From positions 279,809-343,808 of the forward strand of contig NZ_KV917368.1 of NCBI RefSeq assembly GCF_002019605.1: a DNA stretch of 64,000 bases, written 5' to 3'. A program made the translations under genes and the position numbers. The DNA comes from Alkalihalobacterium alkalinitrilicum (GTDB lineage Bacteria > Bacillota > Bacilli > Bacillales > Bacillaceae_F). Under the pieces are notes generated by a model. That model was given only the letters and a program-made list of their open reading frames with translations, did not search any database and was not told where the DNA came from. Positions 43,725 through 52,891 of the stretch are shown here, in pieces (the first letter of the stretch is position 1; the number at the start of each line of letters is the position of its first letter).

Positions 43725-44516
43725 ATGGAAGAAAAGACTCACTATAAAAAGGGAGTAATTACTCCTTACAATATAAATATTGCCCAACTACAAAATCCGA
43801 ATGTAGTTGCATGGTGGTCTGCGGCTCTGCCTGGTTTTGGCCATATCATGTTATGTAGATATGTAAAAGGGTTTCTTCTTATCGTTTGGGAGTTTGTCGT
43901 AAATGTAAACTCAAGATTAAACTCTGCCATGGTATATACGTTTACTGGTCAATTTGAGGAAGCGGTTGAGGTGTTAAATACGAGGTGGGCGTTATTATAT
44001 GTACCTTTGTATATCTTTTGTATTTGGGATAGTAGGAGAGTAACGATTGACCTTAATAAATATGCTATATTAGCTGATTCATTATCTTCAGCACAGGATA
44101 TTGAACCTATATCATTTTCAGGTCTGGAAAATAACTATTTGGACGAGCGCAAACCATGGCTTGCTGTTTTTTGGTCGTTCGTTACACCTGGATTAGGTCA
44201 TATGTATATTGGAAGGGCACCTTCTGGATTTTATATTTTAATTTGGTGGGTAATTGTTTTATATTTTTCACATGGTTTACAATCGATTCTGTACACTTTT
44301 TTAGGAGATTTTCATTTAGCTGTTGCCGTTACAGATACACAATGGTTCTTATTTTTACCTTCCATGTTTGGTTTTGCTGCTTATGATGCATATCGTCAAT
44401 GTGATGCTTACAATAAATTAATGGGTCAACAACAAAGTTTATATTTAATGAAAAATTTTCAAAGTGACTGTTTTAAGACTCGATCAACATTATTTTCGAA
44501 AGAGCTGATAAAATGA
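43725..44516 (+). CDS. Membrane protein with duplicated PGxGH motifs
   Basis: This 263-residue protein is made of two similar halves. AWWSAALPGFGHIMLCRYVKG...LLIVWEF in the first matches AVFWSFVTPGLGHMYIGRAPSG...ILIWWVI in the second, and each half ends in a WD or YD motif (CIWDSRR, AAYDAYR). About four to six helices are predicted. The PG(F/L)GH...R motif resembles that of TM2-like small membrane domains, where it binds nothing known. AGAGG precedes ATG 43725. It overlaps the next gene by four bases, so both products probably act together. Confidence 0.75.
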   Translation: MEEKTHYKKGVITPYNINIAQLQNPNVVAWWSAALPGFGHIMLCRYVKGFLLIVWEFVVNVNSRLNSAMVYTFTGQFEEAVEVLNTRWALLYVPLYIFCIWDSRRVTIDLNKYAILADSLSSAQDIEPISFSGLENNYLDERKPWLAVFWSFVTPGLGHMYIGRAPSGFYILIWWVIVLYFSHGLQSILYTFLGDFHLAVAVTDTQWFLFLPSMFGFAAYDAYRQCDAYNKLMGQQQSLYLMKNFQSDCFKTRSTLFSKELIK

Positions 44517-44989
44517 ACGTAGTTGCCTCTTTTGACCATACCGTTTATTTAGAATTAGCGATTAAGGAACTTGAAAAGCATGGAATAGCAAAAGATGACA
44601 TTTTTGCAATTCCTCTAAATGAAAAAATTCAACCGCGAAAAAATATTGATATTATTCATGGCGGTGGACTTTCGTTATTAGATGGTACGTTTGCTTGGGG
44701 TACTGTGTTTGCTGTTATTGGGGTGGTTTATGGATTTGTCCTTACAGGTGGACCAGTGATGTGGGGCTTAATCGGTTTAGCCTTCGGGCTTATCTTTGGC
44801 TTTTTATTTGATTTCCTTCTTCATCGAAAAAAGAGACAAGATAGGAAAAAAAGGGGAGAAGGTGGTGAAGTTATGATGGTAATCCACTGTCAGAAGGAAC
44901 AGGTTTCAAAAGTGAAAGAAATATTATTTGAACACTTTACACTAGGTTTACACGTAATAGATGAAGAAAACAAAAGTTTAGTTCATTAA
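44513..44989 (+). CDS. Membrane protein with glycine-zipper-like region
   Basis: In this 158-residue protein, residues 1-45 form a small alpha/beta unit (VVASFDHTVYLELAIKELEKHGI, IFAIPLNEK) like general-stress-protein-type domains. Residues 53-103 hold two helices with Gly-rich faces (GTVFAVIGVVYGFVLTGG, GLIGLAFGLIFGFLFDFLL), and a basic cytosolic tail ends in another small domain (EVMMVIHCQKEQVSKVKEILFEH). It overlaps the upstream gene by four bases (ATGA). I know similar two-gene cassettes only vaguely; the function is unknown. Confidence 0.7.
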   Translation: MNVVASFDHTVYLELAIKELEKHGIAKDDIFAIPLNEKIQPRKNIDIIHGGGLSLLDGTFAWGTVFAVIGVVYGFVLTGGPVMWGLIGLAFGLIFGFLFDFLLHRKKRQDRKKRGEGGEVMMVIHCQKEQVSKVKEILFEHFTLGLHVIDEENKSLVH

Positions 44990-45122
44990 TGGAGGCTGAA
45001 TTTTTCACTTAAACTCTCTTGTTTTTATTGAACATAGTTGTAGTAATTAAGAATAGTCCAGCCTCATTTGTTCGATTATTTCTGTTTGCGCTCAATTATT
45101 AGTGACGCCTACTCGTTTTTCG

Positions 45123-45836
45123 TTACTTAGTCAATAATCCTTGAAACCAGTTCCATATGGTTGAGAAAAAACCTTTCTTTTCTTCTTCAGTATCAATAAC
45201 CATTGTTGTCTCTTCAATATCATCAGAAGATGCTTCGGTTAATAACTGAGCTTCAAATCCCTCAACAATGGAAATCATTTCACTGTCAAAATAGTTGAAG
45301 ACAGTTTGTACGGTTTGTTCGTTATAAGGGGAAATGCCAATTTCGACTTTATTGTTAACGATATCCGTTCCTGTATGAAAAACCGTAATTCCTTCAGTGC
45401 TAAAAACATTTTCACCAAAAACTACCGAATCGATCAGCCGTTGTTGTTCGATTAATTGATCTTCCGTGTACGACACGACACGAAATGAAACTTTAGTAGG
45501 TTCTTCAACGAAAGAAAGGATTTCTTCTTTTTTATTTGGCGGTAACTCTTCCGTGAAAGATAATACAACCGTACCGAATGGATCTTCTTCTCGATCAATA
45601 TGCAAGCTGGCAAATTGGTGACGATCGAACTCCCTTTGAATATACTCCTGAATTTTTTCAATCGTAGTCGTATGATTGATATCAATTCCATTCTCTTCAG
45701 CTTCTAAAATGACGAGCTCCATATCACTTCTACTCTCATTGGCAGAAATAGGGTTTGTAAACAGTAGAGTTGAACTTATGATTGTACTTGAAAGGATTAA
45801 ATAACAAATTTTTTTAGAGTTGATGGGGAGTTTCAT
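45123..45836 (-). CDS. Secreted protein of unknown function
   Basis: This 237-residue protein has a Sec signal peptide (KKICYLILSSTIISSTLLFTNPISANE, cleavage near residue 33). The acidic mature region includes two alpha/beta modules, TIEKIQEYIQREFDRHQFASLHIDREEDPFGTVVLSF and VNNKVEIGISPYNEQTVQTVFNYF, reminiscent of repeated small domains, and ends in a hydrophobic aromatic tail (GFFSTIWNWFQGLL) that may touch the membrane. No catalytic motif is seen. It is monocistronic; AGGAGTG precedes the ATG. Confidence 0.7.
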   Translation of the reverse strand: MKLPINSKKICYLILSSTIISSTLLFTNPISANESRSDMELVILEAEENGIDINHTTTIEKIQEYIQREFDRHQFASLHIDREEDPFGTVVLSFTEELPPNKKEEILSFVEEPTKVSFRVVSYTEDQLIEQQRLIDSVVFGENVFSTEGITVFHTGTDIVNNKVEIGISPYNEQTVQTVFNYFDSEMISIVEGFEAQLLTEASSDDIEETTMVIDTEEEKKGFFSTIWNWFQGLLTK

Positions 45837-46069
45837 TCTGATAACACTCCTTAAACATAGGGTTCATCTATTAGACGAATATTAGAATAGAAAGGTTACA
45901 TTTTAATATTATAATTTTAACAAGAAAGAATGTGCGTGAGGTGGGTGGTATAAACCTTAGGATGAAGTAGTAATGTGATAGAATGGAAATAATTCGAATA
46001 TTTAGAGAGAGAGTAGGATATCTTAAGTACCAAATAGTAAAGATGTTTTATATAGAAAGAAAAAGGGGT

Positions 46070-46099
46070 AGAGCCTGCTGACTTAACCCATCAGGCTCT
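46070..46099 (-). terminator. Probable terminator of sspH
   Basis: AGAGCCTG and CAGGCTCT form an 8-bp stem; on the minus strand CCCCTTTTTC follows. The rest of 45837-46137 shows no gene. Confidence 0.55.
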
Positions 46100-46137
46100 T
46101 GTCTCATTATACGTATTGAGTTAAGGTCGTATAAGTA

Positions 46138-46317
46138 TTAACTTTCTTCAAGCTCAGTAATTTCAACTTCTGACCTTTGTTCTAACGGACCTCGCAAATG
46201 TACAGTAGCTGTTAACCCATCATCATTTAATTTATCAATCCAGACAGAAGCGCCATTATATTTTACGTCAATGTCAGCCGAAGAAGAAAGAATTTGCTTC
46301 ACACGTCTTATATCCAT
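46138..46317 (-). CDS. sspH: H-type small acid-soluble spore protein
   Basis: This 59-residue protein is nearly identical in length and pattern to SspH: DIRRVKQILSSSADIDVKYNGASVWIDKL, then TATVHLRGPLE and EVEITELEE. H-type SASPs are minor proteins made in the forespore. GGGGGTGAGGATA precedes ATG 46317, which gives the family's standard start; the in-frame extension to 46332 has no site. Forespore sigma factor control is expected from the family, but I see no convincing promoter. Confidence 0.88.
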   Translation of the reverse strand: MDIRRVKQILSSSADIDVKYNGASVWIDKLNDDGLTATVHLRGPLEQRSEVEITELEES

Positions 46318-46514
46318 TATCCTCACCCCCAATCTTCGTCATTATATTTTGTGGAAGAGGCTGATTTTTATGTACTACACAAATTATGAGTAATTTCAGA
46401 CGATTACGATTTATACGATGTTTGAAACGGATAATTAAGGATAACGTAAAAAAGAAACTGCAAACATTTCTAATGAAAAAGCGTGTTACTAGTTTGAAAG
46501 GAGTGTATTTACCT

Positions 46515-47264
46515 GTGAGTATAAAAGGTAAAGTAATCATTATAACGGGAGCAGCAAATGGAATTGGTCAAGCGATTGCTCAGTCTTATGCAGAGCAAGG
46601 GGCAAGCGTCGTTCTTGCAGATATTGATGAAGTACAAGGTGAAAAAACTGTAGCTACGTTAAAACAACAAGGAAAAGAGGTACGGTTTGTTAGAACGGAT
46701 GTTAGACAAGAAAAAGGTATCAAAAAATTGGTGGATACGACGATACAGACCTTTGGCACAATTGATATACTCATTAATAATGCGGGAATTAGCAAGTTTG
46801 TACCGTTGTTTGAGTGTTCAAGTAAAGATTGGGATGATGTGATTGATACGAATTTGCGAAGTACGTTTTTATGCTCTAGAGAAGTAGCGAAGATAATGTG
46901 CGAAAATGGCGTGAGGGGAACAATCGTTAATATTGCCTCGACTCGAGCAATGATGTCTGAACCACATACAGAAGCATACTCAGCTTCGAAAGGTGGGATC
47001 TTAGCATTAACACACGCATTAGCAGCCTCTTTGAGTGAATATCGAATTACGGTAAATGCCATTTCACCAGGATGGATCGACACAGGAGACTATAATGCGT
47101 TACGAAAGATTGATCATGAACAGCATTTATCTAAACGAGTCGGAAAACCAAGTGACATTGCAAAGGCCTGTTTGTATTTAACAGCACCTGATAATGATTT
47201 TGTAACAGGAATAAATTTAGTTGTAGATGGTGGGATGACGAGAAAAATGATCTATGAGGAGTAA
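46515..47264 (+). CDS. SDR family oxidoreductase
   Basis: This 249-residue classical short-chain dehydrogenase/reductase has the cofactor loop TGAANGIG, Asp in VVLADID (NAD preference), NNAG, catalytic Ser in NIASTRA and the YSASK motif, then SPGWIDTG and the C-terminal GINLVVDGGM. GTG 46515 is the likely start, with GAAAGGAG 11 bases upstream; the longer ORF from 46386 adds 43 basic residues unlike any SDR. The substrate is not predictable. It is monocistronic. Confidence 0.87.
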   Translation: MSIKGKVIIITGAANGIGQAIAQSYAEQGASVVLADIDEVQGEKTVATLKQQGKEVRFVRTDVRQEKGIKKLVDTTIQTFGTIDILINNAGISKFVPLFECSSKDWDDVIDTNLRSTFLCSREVAKIMCENGVRGTIVNIASTRAMMSEPHTEAYSASKGGILALTHALAASLSEYRITVNAISPGWIDTGDYNALRKIDHEQHLSKRVGKPSDIAKACLYLTAPDNDFVTGINLVVDGGMTRKMIYEE

Positions 47265-47356
47265 TTTTTTTCCTTATAGAGTGTACTCGGAAATAATAAA
47301 AAGAGAGTCAAGTTAAAACTTGTTTATATTGTTTTTAACTTCAATAAACTCCTTAA

Positions 47357-47455
47357 CTATAACTGTAAAAAATCAACTGAATATGCAAGTTCAATAAATT
47401 CACCTGAGACCTTCTCGCCTAAAATATTTCCATCTCTCAATGTATATAAAAGCAT
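47357..47455 (-). pseudogene. Possible gene remnant (32 codons)
   Basis: In an otherwise empty 240-bp gap the minus strand reads MLLYTLRDGNILGEKVSGEF and continues with SVDFLQL before a TAG. Composition and spacing are protein-like, but there is no ribosome binding site and no length. It may be a decayed gene. Confidence 0.25.
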
Positions 47456-47506
47456 TGTTAATACAAAATGATAAATAGATCTATTTTATGACCAAAGGAG
47501 AACTAA

Positions 47507-49042
47507 ATGGACATTGCAGAACAGCTAACGAATTTACAGTTACTAAACCAGTTTTGGATTATTTTCCTTTTCCTAGTACCCATCGTACTTATCGCTAGAA
47601 CGGTTGTAGCTGGGACGAGGTATTCCCCCATTTTAATCATTGTGATTTTTGGGTTAGCAATGGGTTATATTTTGGAGTTTAGTGGGGTGTCTACACCTGG
47701 CCTTATTAACTTTCCATTTATTGATTTAATGGCGAAAACAACAATCATTGCGCTTACGGTTTCATTCTTTGTGGGCGGACAGGAGTTACGAAAAATTTTA
47801 GGTAAAAAGGCTTTAGATATAGACGATATGGTGGTTCCTTCTGATGAGGAGTTAGTGCTTGGGACAAGTCGCACTCAACTATTTTTCATTGTAAGAGCTT
47901 TTTTTCTTTTGCTCGGAATTGAAGGGGCGGGACGTTTTTTACTCGGCACAAGTTCAGACGATATGCTCGCTTCGTATTACCCCGTAGTTGCTTATATAGG
48001 TATCGTAGGTGCGGTAATCCTAATTGATAATAAAGCTGAGATTTCGAATAAACACCTCTATTTGCGAAAGGGACTTATAGAGATTATTGGAATCATTGGC
48101 ATTCTCCTTGGTTCGTATTACGTGGCTCAGTTAGTGTTACCGATCATTGCACTGCCACAAATCTTTTTTGCTATGATGATTTCAGCAGGCCTCGGTGCGA
48201 TTTTTTATCAATGGACGTTTGGGCCAACTTTACGAGCTCTTTTATTTGCTGGAATACCTATTGTACTTGCGGCAAACTTTCTTATTGGAGGTTCGCGGAT
48301 TGGTGATGCTTTTGGTATACCTGGTGTGAATGCAGTCTTAGTTTATAGTTTCTTTGGCCAGCTTTTATGGATGTTTGGTGGAATTGCACTGCTTATGTAC
48401 TTTGCTCGAACCGTACATGTTCGTAATATTGCTCCTGGTATGGCTGGAGCACTTTCACACTCAGGACTTACGGGGGCTTGTACAGCTGGTGATTTTGGAA
48501 AAGTAGCCGCCACTCGTGCTCCTATTATGATCAATATTCCTTTTTTCGGTCATATCTTTGTCTTCTCTGTGCTTGCTGTGAGTGCTAACCGTGGAAGCTT
48601 ATGGGTCATACCGACCTTCCTTCTTGTAGCAATAGGCGTTTTTCTGACTGTTTTATCGTTAAAGAACTTACGAAAAGCAAATGGGGAAGAACGTCATGAA
48701 GTAACAGCACTTATGCAGTTTTCATTTGGCTGGCAAATTTGTGCGGTATTTGGAGGTCTTGCTTTTCTTTCGCTAAGTACGCTTGCAATGGATTATGCAG
48801 CGATGGCACAAGCTTCTGCGATTTCTCACTTTGGCTTATTTGCAGCGATTCAAGGAGGAATGTTTGGAGATGAAGCCGCGTTGCTTATTCCGTTTATATT
48901 TTCAATGCCGTTCCTTGTTCATCCAATGGTGTTTTTAATGTTCGGCAGGGCAATGGAGAATGGCGGAAACATGGCAGTAAAACCAGTATATGCGTTGACA
49001 ACAATTGGACTTATAGGTATTATTTTGGCCCTTTTTATATAA
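47507..49042 (+). CDS. Polytopic membrane protein, unknown transporter-like family
   Basis: This 511-residue protein has about 13 hydrophobic segments. Motifs near the middle, NIAPGMAGALSHSGLTGACTAGDFGKVAATRAPI and GSRIGDAFGIPGVN, are rich in small residues and look like substrate-pathway loops, repeated later by SHFGLFAAIQGGMFGDEAALLIPF. This suggests two inverted halves as in secondary transporters. I do not recognise the family. AAAGGAG precedes ATG 47507. Repeat copy 4 starts 13 bases after its stop codon, leaving no terminator of its own. Confidence 0.7.
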   Translation: MDIAEQLTNLQLLNQFWIIFLFLVPIVLIARTVVAGTRYSPILIIVIFGLAMGYILEFSGVSTPGLINFPFIDLMAKTTIIALTVSFFVGGQELRKILGKKALDIDDMVVPSDEELVLGTSRTQLFFIVRAFFLLLGIEGAGRFLLGTSSDDMLASYYPVVAYIGIVGAVILIDNKAEISNKHLYLRKGLIEIIGIIGILLGSYYVAQLVLPIIALPQIFFAMMISAGLGAIFYQWTFGPTLRALLFAGIPIVLAANFLIGGSRIGDAFGIPGVNAVLVYSFFGQLLWMFGGIALLMYFARTVHVRNIAPGMAGALSHSGLTGACTAGDFGKVAATRAPIMINIPFFGHIFVFSVLAVSANRGSLWVIPTFLLVAIGVFLTVLSLKNLRKANGEERHEVTALMQFSFGWQICAVFGGLAFLSLSTLAMDYAAMAQASAISHFGLFAAIQGGMFGDEAALLIPFIFSMPFLVHPMVFLMFGRAMENGGNMAVKPVYALTTIGLIGIILALFI

Positions 49043-49054
49043 GCAGGGCTCTAT

Positions 49055-49249
49055 TTTATCCCACATCAATGGGTAGTAATACTCTCACTATAAGATTTCG
49101 AGGAAACAAAGACAAAGAAGGAGAAGTGGGGGGAAATTGTAACAAATACGCCACTTCCTGTGGTAGTCTGTTTGACCCAGATCGTGTGGTCCTCAGCTAA
49201 CCATCAGTGGGGAAAAGGAAAACCCTCACTGATGGAAGTTTAACTTTAT
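49055..49249 (+). mobile_element. Interspersed structured repeat, copy 4 (degenerate)
   Basis: 195 bp with TTTAT at 49055-49059 and 49245-49249. It is the most diverged copy: the 5' hairpin is altered (CACATCAATGGGTAG) and about 20 bases are missing in the middle, but the 3' stem CCATCAGTGGGG...CCCTCACTGATGG is kept. Confidence 0.75.
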
Positions 49250-49327
49250 GGGAAAAAGTTTTAATTATCAGTCTAAAATTAAAATAGAGTCTGAATGGTA
49301 AATTCACACTCCTAAACTACAAATAAT

Positions 49328-49819
49328 TTAGTACTTCATTAAATAGGTTTTGCTCATTTTGTCGTAAAGGGTCCGTCTATTTCTTCCAAAGGATAAAATA
49401 AAGGTAGGGAGTAATACCAGTTTCCAACACTCGCGTTTTATATAATGCCACTTCGTAATCTCTTGTCTATTTTCATCTACTAATGTAAGATCCGCAATCA
49501 TCATTCCAATCGTTCTTCTTTTAAATGCTGGATATATGACTTGGTAAATAAGAAAAACAGCAGCAATAATAGCATAGTTTATAATGAATAAGTGCGGTTC
49601 ATTTTCCCAAATATCTTGACGTGCTCGTTCAGGGTCCCCAATAAAAAGAGATTCTGTGGTTGTCATCATCCATAAAGTTGTGAGGGCTGATGTCATATAA
49701 AGGACCATCGTAAGAATTACAATATCGTAAAATAATGCAATGAATCGGATCCAGCCCCCTGCACGTAAATCTGGATGTAAAAACCTTTCTTGTAATTCAG
49801 GATCATCTCTTAGCTCCAT
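49328..49819 (-). CDS. RDD family membrane protein
   Basis: This 163-residue protein has an RDD domain: AGGWIRFIALFYDIVILTMVLY carries the conserved Arg and Asp of helix 1, a long loop follows, then helix 2 (FIINYAIIAAVFLIYQVIYPAF), KRRTIGMMIADLTLVDENRQEITKWHYIKRECWKL and LYDKMSKTYL. RDD proteins of Bacillaceae have been linked to sodium or cation extrusion in alkaline or salty conditions, but most are uncharacterised. GAAAGGGGAAATTG precedes the ATG. The gene is monocistronic. Confidence 0.85.
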   Translation of the reverse strand: MELRDDPELQERFLHPDLRAGGWIRFIALFYDIVILTMVLYMTSALTTLWMMTTTESLFIGDPERARQDIWENEPHLFIINYAIIAAVFLIYQVIYPAFKRRTIGMMIADLTLVDENRQEITKWHYIKRECWKLVLLPTFILSFGRNRRTLYDKMSKTYLMKY

Positions 49820-50144
49820 TCAATTTCCCCTTTCTACATCTAACCTAAAAATTTGTAAAATTGTATATATTTTCTAAAAAATATTATAGTGCTATTTAAT
49901 TAATCAGTCAAATTTTAATTTTTTGAAAATAGTGTTTGGAAAGTGAAACTATCTTTTGCGGCACCGAAGTTGAATTCTTAATAAACATATTTTTTCATAT
50001 ATGGCCTGAAAGAATAAGATCGCTACTATTCATAAAGATATTGCTATTCTATTAACAATTTATAGAATAGGAAAATATTACATAAAAAAATTGTCGGAAA
50101 ATTATGATAATATAAAAACAAAGGGTTCACAAGGAGGGAAAAAC
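49820..50144. other. Intergenic stretch without recognisable feature
   Basis: Very AT-rich divergent region. I see no ORF supported by a binding site; the in-frame extension of the next gene up to 50091 is unlikely to be translated. Confidence 0.4.
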
Positions 50145-51002
50145 ATGTCTAAGAAGTTGATTTTATTGTTAATTTCATTCGTTGTTGTAAATACTATTTA
50201 TTCCTTACATGAACAAAATAAAGCAAAGTATACATGGCAAAGCAAAAGTGAGTATTTTGCAACCAATGATATGATAACGGTTACATCCTATAATATCCGT
50301 TATGGAAAAGGTATAGATAATCGTGTGAATTTAGAACGAACAATAGAAACGTTACGTTCTTTAGATGCTGATATTATTAGTTTACAAGAAATAGAGAGGT
50401 ACAGTATTCGTTCAAAGTTTCAAGATCAAGTTAGATTAATTGCTGAGGCACTTGATATGAATGCCACTTTTTATCCATCCCTATCCTATCCAGGACTTTA
50501 TTATGGTAATGCCATTTTGTCCCGTTTTCCTATTAAAGATACTGAATTAATTACTTTTAAAAACAGACGTGAAGATAGGTCAGCCATCCTATCTAATATT
50601 CAATTATCGAATAAACAATCGATTTATGTTTTAAATACACACTTAGGATTAAATCGAGAAGAACGTTTACAAGCTATTGAGATGATCCATCAAAAACTTA
50701 ATAAAATAGAGGGTCCAATTCTTTTAAAAGGTGATTTGAATTCCCTACCAAAGAAACAAGAATATGAAATTTGGAATTCATACCTCTCGAAAAGTAACGA
50801 AGGAATGCCAATCCAAACCTATTCTAGTCGAGATTGGCAAATTGATTATATTTTTCACAGTAAAGAATTCGTTGTGAATCAGACGAGTGTGTTACAAAGC
50901 GAGGCATCCGATCATTATCCTATAAGTGCGGTTTTGTCATTACAAAATATTTTTGAAGCGGATCCAACTATTTCTGTATTTAGCAACGATCCTCACTATT
51001 AA
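50145..51002 (+). CDS. Endonuclease/exonuclease/phosphatase family protein, membrane-anchored or secreted
   Basis: This 285-residue protein has an N-terminal hydrophobic segment (LILLLISFVVVNTIYS) and the EEP fold: TVTSYNIRYGKG, the metal Glu in IISLQEIERY, GNAILSRFP, VLNTHLGLN, LKGDLNSLP and the final SDHYPIS. The family includes DNases, sphingomyelinases and phosphatases. Secretion or anchoring favours an extracellular phosphodiesterase role, but the substrate is open. CAAGGAGGG precedes ATG 50145. Confidence 0.88.
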   Translation: MSKKLILLLISFVVVNTIYSLHEQNKAKYTWQSKSEYFATNDMITVTSYNIRYGKGIDNRVNLERTIETLRSLDADIISLQEIERYSIRSKFQDQVRLIAEALDMNATFYPSLSYPGLYYGNAILSRFPIKDTELITFKNRREDRSAILSNIQLSNKQSIYVLNTHLGLNREERLQAIEMIHQKLNKIEGPILLKGDLNSLPKKQEYEIWNSYLSKSNEGMPIQTYSSRDWQIDYIFHSKEFVVNQTSVLQSEASDHYPISAVLSLQNIFEADPTISVFSNDPHY

Positions 51003-51024
51003 TACAATTGAATTTTAGCTTGGC

Positions 51025-51546
51025 CTATTTCAAACTTTTCTTCATTCCTTTAACGAGGTAGCCACCTCTAAATTTACGAGGTTCGTACGAAATGATAAAC
51101 GCTTTTGGTTCAAATTCTTGTATGATAGTCATCACTTCATCTTCACGGTTCCGTTTTGTGAGGATTTCTAAGTGATATCTAATTCCATCCCGTCCTTTGC
51201 CTTCAAAAATAGTTACACCAAAGCCTTCATTCCTTAATGTATTGATCAATTCATCATTATGATGTAGCAAATTAACGGCAAGTGTTGTGTACCCAATGGC
51301 TAATTTATTTTCAATTTTTCCACCTAAAAAAATGCCCACGCCGAAACCTAGTGCATAAGTTATCATTTCAGCTAGATTTTGCTCGCCACTAAGGACAATA
51401 GACAAACCAAACACATAGACTAAAGCTTCTAAAAAACCAAATGCGGTCGCTGTCCCCGTTTGGTTTTTAACAACAAAAATAATTCTTAAGGTTAAAAGGG
51501 GAACTAATATGATCTGAAGTACAAATATTAAGATGATATTTTGCAT
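51025..51546 (-). CDS. UPF0316 (DUF2179) membrane protein, YebE-like
   Basis: This 173-residue protein has three helices in the first 85 residues (LIFVLQIILVPLLTLRIIF, ALVYVFGLSIVL, ITYALGFGVGIFLGGKIENKLA) and a cytosolic DUF2179 domain (NDELINTLRNEGFGVTIFEGKGRDG, YHLEILTKRNREDEVMTII). The layout equals the UPF0316 family. DUF2179 domains may bind nucleotides. I choose ATG 51546, six bases after GAGG; an ATG 12 bases upstream has no site. Repeat copy 5 lies just upstream of the gene. Confidence 0.85.
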   Translation of the reverse strand: MQNIILIFVLQIILVPLLTLRIIFVVKNQTGTATAFGFLEALVYVFGLSIVLSGEQNLAEMITYALGFGVGIFLGGKIENKLAIGYTTLAVNLLHHNDELINTLRNEGFGVTIFEGKGRDGIRYHLEILTKRNREDEVMTIIQEFEPKAFIISYEPRKFRGGYLVKGMKKSLK

Positions 51547-51588
51547 AATAGGCCTCATTCGTTAAGAAATAGAAGTTCAAATTGACCA

Positions 51589-51747
51589 TTTATCCCGCAA
51601 CAACTGGCAGTAATACCCCCACTTCAAGACTTCGAGGAATCAAAGAAGGATAAGTGGGGGATAAACTGCGAGTAAGTGCCCGATTGGTTCAACTAACCAT
51701 CAGTGGGGGAAGAGGAAAACCCCTCACTGATGGAGGTTTCGCTGTAT
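51589..51747 (+). mobile_element. Interspersed structured repeat, copy 5 (internal deletion)
   Basis: 159 bp: TTTAT at 51589-51593, TGTAT at 51743-51747. The 5' stem and the 3' CCATCAGTGGGGG...CCCCTCACTGATGG hairpin are intact, but the middle (the CACAGAC...GTCTGTG and GACCCACATCG parts) has been deleted. It lies upstream of the divergent UPF0316 gene. Confidence 0.8.
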
Positions 51748-51784
51748 TTGATAGGTTTAATATTTCCTTAAAGAACTTGTTTTA

Positions 51785-52891
51785 TTAGAAATTGTACGTT
51801 TTTTCGTTGATTTGTTCCTTATTTTTTGTAGTTAAGGGATTACTTTCAGTTCGCTTATTTACCTTACCGAAAATATATTTACCGTGTTCCCATTTGTTCA
51901 TATAATAAATCGTTATAATCGAACTAATCGTACTAAATACGAATAAAAACAAAATATAATACCCGATAGGAAAGACAAGGTAGTTTGGATATACGAAATC
52001 TACGAGTGAAAGAAAAAACATATGCAACAAATAAATACCGAAGGAATATTCATTGACAGTAAGAAGAAAACCAGGTATTTTGCGCACCTTCTGTGCAATG
52101 TAAAACAAAAAGAAACACATGACGGTCGTATGCAGGAGAAGGTCAATTCGTTTAGAGCTGTGAATATTAATAAAATCAGAGTGATAGAACATTAATAATA
52201 AAAAGCTACTAATTAAAGGACTAATCAAAACAAGCCATTTAAATTCATGAAGTCGCTTGATAAAGTTCTCGAAGTAATAGCCACAATAATACCCTAAAAT
52301 AAAATAAAACACCCAACCAAAGAAAGGTACCCAATAAAAGCGATTCCAAATATATTCCCCAGCAGGGATATTTAAAGGTTCGGTAAAGTTAAAAATGGCT
52401 AAGTAACTAACATTGATTAAAAGTGCGACTGTTACTACTATTTTAGGATTCCACCTCTTAAGATGCTCATGAAAGAGCATGTGGATTAAGTAAAATTGAA
52501 AAATAATTAATACAAAATAGCCATGAAAATCACCGATAATAGTGTTTAATAAAAATTTAGTTACGCCATTTTCGAGTGTATTCGCATGGGGAATTGTATA
52601 AAATAGAGCCATGCACAAAAAGGGGAGGAAGATCAATTTAAAGCGTTTCCTGAGAAAGTTTTTTGGTAATGCTTTATTTCGGTACGAGTACGCAATTAAT
52701 AATTCTGAGATAAAAATAAACATTGGAGTACCATAGTAAAGGAGCACATGGATAGAGTCAAAAAAACCTCTAGTCCAAGCTCCTATATGATTACCTGATA
52801 AAGCGAAGCCAATGGAGTGTAAAAATACAATGCTTAAACACGCAATGCTGCGTACTATAATGACTTCATTAATCGTTTGATTTTGTTTCAT
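51785..52891 (-). CDS. Acyltransferase family 3 membrane protein
   Basis: This 368-residue protein has ten helices and belongs to the acyltransferase-3 family: VRSIACLSIVFLHS carries the catalytic His in helix 1, and NEYSFGIYLLHMFFL lies near the C-terminus. Such proteins O-acetylate or O-succinylate cell-surface polysaccharides, lipids or peptidoglycan from the membrane. There is no extracellular SGNH domain, unlike OatA. Its ATG overlaps the stop of the PAP2 gene upstream by four bases, so the pair is coupled and may act on one surface glycolipid or teichoic-acid-like polymer. Confidence 0.87.
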   Translation of the reverse strand: MKQNQTINEVIIVRSIACLSIVFLHSIGFALSGNHIGAWTRGFFDSIHVLLYYGTPMFIFISELLIAYSYRNKALPKNFLRKRFKLIFLPFLCMALFYTIPHANTLENGVTKFLLNTIIGDFHGYFVLIIFQFYLIHMLFHEHLKRWNPKIVVTVALLINVSYLAIFNFTEPLNIPAGEYIWNRFYWVPFFGWVFYFILGYYCGYYFENFIKRLHEFKWLVLISPLISSFLLLMFYHSDFINIHSSKRIDLLLHTTVMCFFLFYIAQKVRKIPGFLLTVNEYSFGIYLLHMFFLSLVDFVYPNYLVFPIGYYILFLFVFSTISSIITIYYMNKWEHGKYIFGKVNKRTESNPLTTKNKEQINEKTYNF

